From positions 1 through 9,735 of the forward strand of contig CABQMM010000026.1 in the NCBI GenBank assembly GCA_902465215.1: a DNA stretch of 9,735 nucleotides, given 5' to 3'. The notes beneath the pieces are model-generated. The model saw nothing but the letters and a program-made list of their open reading frames with translations. It did not search any database and was not told the DNA's origin. Below, in pieces: positions 6,247-9,735 of this stretch. Each line of letters opens with the position of its first letter. Position 1 is the first letter of the stretch. The translations under genes were made by a program, and so were the position numbers. Source of the stretch: an uncultured Bacillota bacterium (GTDB lineage: Bacteria > Bacillota > Clostridia > Peptostreptococcales > Anaerovoracaceae).

Positions 6247-6802
6247 CCTGCCTCAACTTTCCCAGCACGCTGTAAATCGTGCCGCTGTCATATCCGAGTC
6301 CCGCCAAGCGCCTCCCGACTCTGGCGAAAAACTTTTCATCTCTGTCTTTCCCGTTTTCGCGTTGCTGCCTTACCATCTTTTCGCCAATTTCCATAGCTAA
6401 GGCGCGGTCGTCCGTCTGCGGCTGCCCGAAAAAGTCCGATGCGCCTGCCATGCCGCGGTCCACCTCTGCTTCGCACCTTGCATCTTCGATGGCATTTCGC
6501 GCAAGCTCCGGGGAAACACCTTTTGCAGCGAGCTCTTTGACAATGCGCCCGTCCGCTCTTCCCTTCGCCTTGGCATAGCGGAAATATTCTTTGCAGTATC
6601 TTTCGTCATCGAGATAGCGGTATTCCTTCAGCATTGCCACAGCTTCCTCTGCTGCCTCTTCCCCGAATCCGTTCTGCTTTAAAAAGCCGCGAATTTCCTT
6701 TTCTGTCCGCATCCGCGCCGACAGCTTGCGGCAGCCTGCGTCGAAGGCTTTTTGCACATCGCTCTGCGCACCCGCCGCGCCGTTTTTAAAAGAAGAATTC
6801 AA
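6218..6802 (-). CDS. recX: Regulatory protein RecX
   Basis: Small, mostly helical cytoplasmic protein that binds RecA filaments and limits recombinase activity. 194 aa if begun at the TTG at 6802. Three RecX three-helix repeats are visible. Repeat 1 is about 18-60 with R(M/T)EKEIRGFLKQNGF, repeat 2 is about 63-106 with YLDDERYCKEYFRYAKAKGR and ADGRIVKELAAKGV, and repeat 3 is about 130-182 ending LAGLGYDSGTIYSVLGKL. No ATG suits the start. The ATG at 6892 would extend about 30 residues into the preceding gene without similarity to the family, and the ATG for Met31 would cut repeat 1. The TTG has a GGGGGAGAGG tract 9 nt upstream and gives a 17-bp overlap with the transferase gene. A GTG 14 codons further in is the alternative. 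recA itself is not in the window. Confidence 0.9.
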   Translation of the reverse strand: MNSSFKNGAAGAQSDVQKAFDAGCRKLSARMRTEKEIRGFLKQNGFGEEAAEEAVAMLKEYRYLDDERYCKEYFRYAKAKGRADGRIVKELAAKGVSPELARNAIEDARCEAEVDRGMAGASDFFGQPQTDDRALAMEIGEKMVRQQRENGKDRDEKFFARVGRRLAGLGYDSGTIYSVLGKLRQDERDRQRDY

Positions 6803-7334
6803 TGTCGTCGTCCTCTCCCCCGGTGCAGTAAGTGCAGATGATGTCGTCCGCAATCGGCAGATCCTTGAGAAATCCGTCACAGACCGTATCAATCAGCCGT
6901 CCGTCCGCGTCCACAAACGGCGGTTTTTCTCCGTAAAAGCCTTCACCCGTATACTTTCCGAAGGCTTCTCTTCTCACCCAAAGGCGGAAAAAACCGTTAA
7001 TTCCGAAGTTTCGGATATATCCCTGCTCCTCCGGTGTGAAATAGCGACGGCTGAGCTGTTCGTATTTGCAGTCTTTTACGAGCTGTAAATCGATGCCGCA
7101 TTCCGCTTCGCCTACAATGCAGATCCACATATTGCCGCTGTGCGACACATTGCAGTAGACATCCTTTTCTGTTCCGCAGATATACGGTTTTCCCTTTTCC
7201 GCGCGGATAATCTGAATTTCCTCGCACGCAATTCCGTGCTTTTGACAATAGGCACCCACGGCATCCGTAATCAAATTTTCACGCAATTCAGGCGAGCTTA
7301 AGTCCCCTTCGTAAATATAAATTCCGTATTTCAT
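6786..7334 (-). CDS. Sfp-type 4'-phosphopantetheinyl transferase
   Basis: Transfers the phosphopantetheine arm of CoA to a serine of acyl, peptidyl or aryl carrier proteins in the cytoplasm. 182 aa, on the short side for the Sfp group (often 200-240). Motifs in order: GKPY (48-51), NVSHSG (62-67), the Mg-binding GIDLQ (80-84; usually GIDIE/GVDIE, so the second acidic residue is Gln84), RRYFTPEE (96-103), and LWVRREAFGKYTG (118-130), equivalent to the LWTxKEAxxKxxG helix with the catalytic Glu123 and Lys127. ATG at 7334 has GGGGGTGA 5 nt upstream. An in-frame TTG seven codons earlier is not needed. No carrier-protein, NRPS or PKS gene lies nearby, so it may serve fatty-acid ACP or a distant pathway. 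recX overlaps its end by 17 bp. The very acidic, Phe-rich C-terminus (EDDDIEFFF) is notable. Confidence 0.9.
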   Translation of the reverse strand: MKYGIYIYEGDLSSPELRENLITDAVGAYCQKHGIACEEIQIIRAEKGKPYICGTEKDVYCNVSHSGNMWICIVGEAECGIDLQLVKDCKYEQLSRRYFTPEEQGYIRNFGINGFFRLWVRREAFGKYTGEGFYGEKPPFVDADGRLIDTVCDGFLKDLPIADDIICTYCTGGEDDDIEFFF

Positions 7335-7347
7335 TTCAGTCACCCCC

Positions 7348-7379
7348 AAAAACAAAAGCGAACGCCGAATAAGGCGTCC
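7348..7379 (-). terminator. Hairpin with T-tract after yerC: terminator or attenuator
   Basis: On the minus strand GGACGCC (7379-7373), loop TTATTC, then GGCGTTC (7366-7360) form a 7-bp stem with one G-T pair. It is followed by GCTTTTGTTTTT, a T-rich tail. It begins 16 bp after the yerC stop, and its tail ends directly before the GGGGGTGA ribosome site of the transferase gene. No separate promoter is visible for that gene in this gap, so partial read-through is likely if the hairpin works. Confidence 0.7.
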
Positions 7380-7395
7380 TGCTTGGAATTTTAAA

Positions 7396-7701
7396 TCATT
7401 CGTTATTTTTTTCTTTCATCCCGGCTAAAACTCTTTTATAGCCGTCCGCCCCGTAAACCAAACATTTATTTATTCTGCTGATGGTCGCCGTTGAAGCGCC
7501 GGTCGCGCTTTCAATTTCATTATAGGTTTTCTTTTCCGAGAGCAGCTTGGCAACCTGAAGTCTCTGCGCAATCGCATGGATTTCATTGATGGTGCAAATG
7601 TCCTCAAAAAAGCGATAACAGTCTTCCATATCCTTCAGTGTCAGAACCGCTTCGAACAATTCATCAATATCAGGTCTTTTGAATTTAGATTCGTATGCCA
7701 T
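7396..7701 (-). CDS. yerC: YerC/YecD family TrpR-related DNA-binding protein
   Basis: A 101-residue cytoplasmic helical protein of the TrpR/YerC/YecD family, found widely in Bacillota. These are presumed transcription regulators with no agreed ligand or target. The helix-turn-helix is clear at about residues 57-82, with TYNEIESATGAS as the first helix and turn and TATISRINKCL as the recognition helix. The N-terminal ELFEAVLTLKDMEDCYRFFED (14-34) matches the family dimerisation helices. The length is typical. The start is supported by AAAGGAGC 6 nt upstream of the ATG at 7701. It has its own strong promoter (7735-7763) and a hairpin terminator after the stop. It therefore can be expressed apart from recJ upstream and the transferase downstream. 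Whether it controls any gene here cannot be seen. Confidence 0.92.
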   Translation of the reverse strand: MAYESKFKRPDIDELFEAVLTLKDMEDCYRFFEDICTINEIHAIAQRLQVAKLLSEKKTYNEIESATGASTATISRINKCLVYGADGYKRVLAGMKEKNNE

Positions 7702-7734
7702 AAAAATGCTCCTTTCAAACTTTACCTAGTGAAA

Positions 7735-7763
7735 ATTATAACATTAAAGGCGGTATTAGTCAA
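7735..7763 (-). promoter_or_regulatory. Near-consensus promoter of yerC
   Basis: On the minus strand a -35 TTGACT (7763-7758) lies 17 bp from a consensus -10 TATAAT (7740-7735), with TGT before the -10 (extended -10). The start would be near 7728, about 27 nt before the yerC ATG. The -35 begins about 10 bp after the recJ stop codon. This is the strongest promoter match in the window. Confidence 0.82.
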
Positions 7764-7772
7764 ACTGAAAAT

Positions 7773-9425
7773 TTACTCCATACATTCGACCATAAGCTGA
7801 AGCTGTTTTTCCCCCTGCCAAACATGACAATCCAGCGATCCGATAATTTTCTGTGCAAATCTTCTTTCTTCCAAAATTTCTTTATAGTCCGCAGCCTCAC
7901 TGAACAAAATACAGGTCAATGTTTCTCTTGGCATATCTTTCGGAGAAACTTTAAAGCGCACATGCTGCTTGTCATCGCCCATGTAATGGACATCCGAGAT
8001 TCGCAGATTTTCAAGCTGGAACAATGGTTTTGGATTACCGCTTCCGAACGGAGCAAGCATTTCGAGCTGCTCTGCAAGCTGCAAACTTGCCTCCGAAATT
8101 CCGATTTCCATATCCACCGGATAGCGTCTGACAAAAATGTCCGGCTCTCTTTCCTTGATTTCTGCCATATCGGAAAGCAATCCGCTTCGCAGCTCATCAA
8201 AGTTTTCCGCCGGCATTAAAAAGCCACAGGCGCTTGCGTGTCCGCCAAATCTTTCAAAGCAATTTTCGTGCCGTTTTAAAAGTTCATATAGATTTACATT
8301 CTCAATACTTCTGCCCGTGCCCTTCAAATATTGCTTTTCATCGCCGGAAGGTGTGACGATAACCGTTGGACGATAATATTTGTCCTTGATTTTTCCTGCT
8401 GCAATTCCCGCAATGCCTTCGTGCGCATCTTCTGAACGAATTAACAGGAAATCGTCAATTTGGTTAAGGTTCCGTGTACAGCTATCAACAGTTTCCTGCT
8501 GAAGACGCTTTCGCTCTCGGTTTTTTGCCAGTAAATCTTTCACAATGGTTCTTGCCTCGGCGCTGCCTTCCTCCGCCAGCAGCAATCTGACTGCCTGCGA
8601 AGCATCTTCGATTCTTCCCGACGCATTCAAATGTGGCACGATGACAAAGCCTACATTTCCCGATTTAACTTTACCGCAGTTCAGTTTCGCGCCTTCCATC
8701 AGCTTGCGCAGTCCGTAGCGCTGTCCTGTATTTATAACCTTCAGTCCGAATTTTACAAAAGTTCGGTTTTCGTCCAAAAGCGGCATGATATCTCCGATTG
8801 TTCCGATTGCCACAAGGTCCAGCACCTCTGTCAGAACTGACTTTGGCAGCCCTGCTTTTTTCTGAAGCCGCTGTGCAATTTTAAAGGCAACTCCGCAGCC
8901 GGAAAGCTCGGTAAAAGGATATTTTGAGCCCGGACGTTTTGGATTAATCAGCAGGCAGTCCGCCATCACATCGGTAATATTGTGGTGGTCGGTAACGACA
9001 ATCGCAAGCCCCAGCTCTTTTGCATAAGCGACCTCCTCCGCAGAAACACTTCCGCAGTCCACAGTTATAATCATTTCGTATCCGTTGTCCGCAATGAATT
9101 TGATTGCCTCTTTGTTTAAGCCGTACCCCTCTTCAAATCTTGACGGTATATAGTAATTCAAATTCTTTTTCGGCGTCAGATGTCCCAAAATGCTGAGCAT
9201 GAGGGCTGTCGATGTGATTCCGTCCGCATCGTAGTCCCCGTAAATACAAATTTTGGTGTTTTCCCTGGTTTTTTGCAATATGAAATCCACCCCCGCGTCT
9301 AAATCGTCAAGCAGGGATGGATCGTATGTTTTCTTTGGCTTATCGGAGAGGAACTCTTCGATTTCGTCTTCTCCCGTAATTCCTCTCCTATGTAAAAGTT
9401 CTAAAATTGTCTGATCATATTCCAT
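7773..9425 (-). CDS. recJ: Single-stranded-DNA-specific exonuclease RecJ
   Basis: 5'-3' single-strand DNA exonuclease of recombination (RecFOR route), mismatch repair and base-excision repair, acting in the cytoplasm with Mg/Mn. 550 aa, a compact form; other Bacillota RecJ proteins can exceed 750 aa with a C-terminal extension, which is absent here. Seen: DHH domain with DYDADG (64-69), VDCG (122-125), TDHHN (145-149) and the GTIGD aspartate (212), then HLNASGRI (265-272). The DHHA1 domain has HEGIAGIAAGKI (335-346), GRS (371-373) and GGHASACG (394-401), and the OB-like C-terminal part includes APFGSGNP (458-465). All metal-binding motifs are intact. ATG at 9425 is the first possible start, because an in-frame TGA lies five codons upstream. 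The ribosome site is weak, which with the 22-bp gap to the M23 gene suggests coupled translation. Confidence 0.97.
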   Translation of the reverse strand: MEYDQTILELLHRRGITGEDEIEEFLSDKPKKTYDPSLLDDLDAGVDFILQKTRENTKICIYGDYDADGITSTALMLSILGHLTPKKNLNYYIPSRFEEGYGLNKEAIKFIADNGYEMIITVDCGSVSAEEVAYAKELGLAIVVTDHHNITDVMADCLLINPKRPGSKYPFTELSGCGVAFKIAQRLQKKAGLPKSVLTEVLDLVAIGTIGDIMPLLDENRTFVKFGLKVINTGQRYGLRKLMEGAKLNCGKVKSGNVGFVIVPHLNASGRIEDASQAVRLLLAEEGSAEARTIVKDLLAKNRERKRLQQETVDSCTRNLNQIDDFLLIRSEDAHEGIAGIAAGKIKDKYYRPTVIVTPSGDEKQYLKGTGRSIENVNLYELLKRHENCFERFGGHASACGFLMPAENFDELRSGLLSDMAEIKEREPDIFVRRYPVDMEIGISEASLQLAEQLEMLAPFGSGNPKPLFQLENLRISDVHYMGDDKQHVRFKVSPKDMPRETLTCILFSEAADYKEILEERRFAQKIIGSLDCHVWQGEKQLQLMVECME

Positions 9426-9447
9426 AATATTTTGCCATCATTTCACA

Positions 9448-9735
9448 TTATTTAAAGTAGCTCATCGGATCCACATAGTCACCATTCTTACGAACTTCGA
9501 AGTGCAGATGCGGTCCCGTGGAGCGTCCGGTTGAGCCGACCTTGGCAATCACCTGTCCGCGTTTAACCGACTGCCCCTGACTTACACAAAGGCTGGAAGC
9601 ATGTCCATAAAGCGTTACAATTCCGCCGCCGTGGTCAACCATCACACAGTTTCCGTAGCCACCGTACCACTGTGCCATGATAACCGTACCGTCAGCCGCC
9701 GAAACGATGTCCTTACCGCTTGCGCAGCCGATGTC
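9448..9735 (-). CDS. M23 family metallopeptidase (LytM domain), N-terminus beyond window edge
   Basis: C-terminal 95 residues of a LytM/M23 domain, an extracytoplasmic zinc endopeptidase fold that cuts peptidoglycan cross-links or activates amidases. Seen from the edge inward: the DIG start of the metal site (Asp1 of the visible part), the VSAADGTV strand (11-18), YGNCVMVDHGGG (27-38), TLYGHASSL (41-49) with a conserved His, GSTGRSTGPHLHFEVR (67-82) holding the HxH zinc ligands (His76 and His78), and the closing VDPMSYF typical of the family end. The ligands visible are complete, so it should be active rather than a degenerate scaffold. The N-terminal part, which usually carries a signal peptide plus coiled-coil or LysM/SH3 repeats, is outside the window. 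It ends 22 bp before recJ on the same strand. Confidence 0.95.
   Translation of the reverse strand, partial: DIGCASGKDIVSAADGTVIMAQWYGGYGNCVMVDHGGGIVTLYGHASSLCVSQGQSVKRGQVIAKVGSTGRSTGPHLHFEVRKNGDYVDPMSYFK

Noticed and set aside
6218..6892. RecX with a 30-residue longer N-terminus starting at ATG 6892
   Set aside because: The extra residues are read in a second frame through the transferase gene and do not resemble RecX.
7824..8219. 131-codon open frame on the plus strand
   Set aside because: Lies antisense within recJ, which is intact over its whole length. The product has no family features.
1..9735. CRISPR array, insertion sequence, tRNA/rRNA, riboswitch or defence island
   Set aside because: No regular direct repeats, transposase-like frame, cloverleaf or long structured leader was seen. 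Every gap between genes is under 90 bp.

Overview
The window looks like ordinary chromosome from a low-to-mid GC member of the Bacillota, most likely Clostridia. The reasons are strong AGGAGG-type ribosome sites, sigma-A-like promoters (several with an extended -10), and Firmicutes-type versions of rdgB, yihY, a YegS-type lipid kinase, yerC, a compact recJ and tcdA. I cannot place it to genus. I see no mobile element, tRNA, rRNA, CRISPR array or phage gene, and coding density is very high.

Left block (1-2415, minus strand): one operon reading leftward, rdgB (house-cleaning XTP/dITP pyrophosphatase), then yihY/brkB (six-TM membrane protein, start overlaps the rdgB end by 8 bp), then a diacylglycerol/YegS-type lipid kinase cut by the window edge. 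Its promoter (TTGTAT-17-TAGAAT with TGG before the -10) lies at 2410-2438. It is back to back with the promoter at 2448-2475 that drives the rightward genes.

Middle block (2448-5513): rightward, a D-2-hydroxyacid dehydrogenase with an unusually short cofactor-domain loop, and a small all-helical protein resembling the ferritin-like DUF2383 fold. Converging on these is an unrecognised membrane-anchored extracytoplasmic protein (3952-4881). Divergent from that protein is a LOG-family nucleotide phosphoribohydrolase (4938-5513), whose -35 box overlaps the start codon of the membrane-protein gene.

Right block (5485-9735, minus strand): in transcription order, the end of an M23 peptidase (cut by the window edge), recJ, yerC (TrpR-like repressor), an Sfp-type phosphopantetheinyl transferase, recX and tcdA. 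The last three overlap one another by 17 and 29 bp, and tcdA overlaps the convergent LOG gene by 29 bp. A near-consensus promoter sits in front of yerC, and a terminator or attenuator hairpin lies between yerC and the transferase gene.

Taken together these are maintenance functions: nucleotide-pool cleaning (rdgB, LOG), DNA repair and recombination control (recJ, recX), tRNA t6A cyclisation (tcdA), carrier-protein activation, and envelope/lipid work (lipid kinase, YihY, M23). I find no clear new multi-gene system. The items most worth a second look are the shortened dehydrogenase, the two unrecognised or poorly known proteins at 3478-3909 and 3952-4881, and the regulatory layout of the intergenic regions.
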